DNA from: Vibrio sp. B1FLJ16
GTDB taxonomy: Bacteria > Pseudomonadota > Gammaproteobacteria > Enterobacterales > Vibrionaceae
Assembly (NCBI RefSeq): GCF_905175385.1
Contig: NZ_HG992749.1
Coordinates: 2,294,001 to 2,358,000 of the forward strand
DNA length: 64,000 nucleotides
Direction: 5' to 3'
Below the pieces are notes generated by a model. It saw only the letters and a list, made by a program, of their open reading frames with translations. It was not told where the DNA came from and did no database searches. How positions within the stretch are numbered: position 1 is the stretch's first letter; every line of letters begins with the position of its first letter. Positions 63,962 to 64,000 of the stretch are shown here, in pieces. Made by a program: the position numbers and the translations under genes.

Positions 63962-64000
63962 ATGGAACTCTTGTGTCCTGCGGGTAACCTGCCTGCACTT
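63962..64000 (+). CDS. ubiU: UbiU (YhbU), start only, cut by the window edge
   Basis: The 13 visible codons read MELLCPAGNLPAL, identical to the start of E. coli UbiU, the U32-family iron-sulfur protein that with UbiV hydroxylates ubiquinone precursors without oxygen. Its position after ubiT and the RocS-like gene supports the call. Confidence 0.8.
   Translation, partial: MELLCPAGNLPAL

Overview
The window is a gamma-proteobacterial chromosome segment and almost certainly Vibrio. Evidence: the gene order EF-G2, radA, a PilZ protein, serB, ytjB, deoD, deoB, deoA, deoC, nupC; the order ubiT, RocS-like GGDEF/EAL gene, ubiU; a concentrative NupC; and ERIC-like and other palindromic intergenic repeats typical of the genus. 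A galactose operon lying beside an ebg (beta-galactosidase) operon, plus a Tad locus, would suit the Harveyi clade, but I cannot settle the species from sequence alone.

Layout. 1-6.2 kb: tail of an unidentified gene, dapD (lysine and peptidoglycan precursor), glpK and glpD (glycerol catabolism), and a ZntB/CorA-type metal transporter. 6.2-8.1 kb: an NnrS membrane protein divergent from a gamma-glutamylcyclotransferase-like gene. 8.3-21 kb: a contiguous sugar block, galR, the operon galE-galT-galK-galM on the minus strand, then ebgR, ebgA, ebgC and a ygjI-like permease on the plus strand. Together these would hydrolyse lactose-type galactosides and send galactose through the Leloir pathway. 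GalR-type and EbgR-type operators can be read in the control regions. 21-23.2 kb: a LysR regulator divergent from a ChrA-type chromate transporter.

23.2-37.9 kb is visibly richer in A+T. It holds an O-antigen-ligase-like gene broken by a frameshift, then a complete minus-strand Tad (Flp pilus) operon: flp, tadV, a non-standard winged-helix AAA+ ATPase, rcpC, rcpA, a tiny lipoprotein, tadG, tadE, tadF, tadZ, tadA, tadB, tadC, tadD. A divergent AraC-type regulator lies at its promoter end. The AAA+ ATPase, the small lipoprotein and the adjacent ligase are the least explained parts of the window.

38.7-64 kb: an acyl-CoA-synthetase-like gene, a DUF1127 protein and a GcvA-like LysR gene. Then come EF-G2, radA, a double-PilZ protein, serB and ytjB, the deoCABD nucleoside operon with nupC, yjjV, prfC, rimI, holD, yhbS, and ubiT. 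The ubiT copy is split by an apparent one-base deletion. Last are a PAS-GGDEF-EAL protein and the first codons of ubiU. Repeats of note are a MITE-like palindrome before dapD, an inverted-repeat element between galT and galK, a 128-bp ERIC-like element between deoA and deoC, and eight tandem copies of a 7-mer upstream of holD. No tRNA, rRNA, CRISPR array or transposase was seen.
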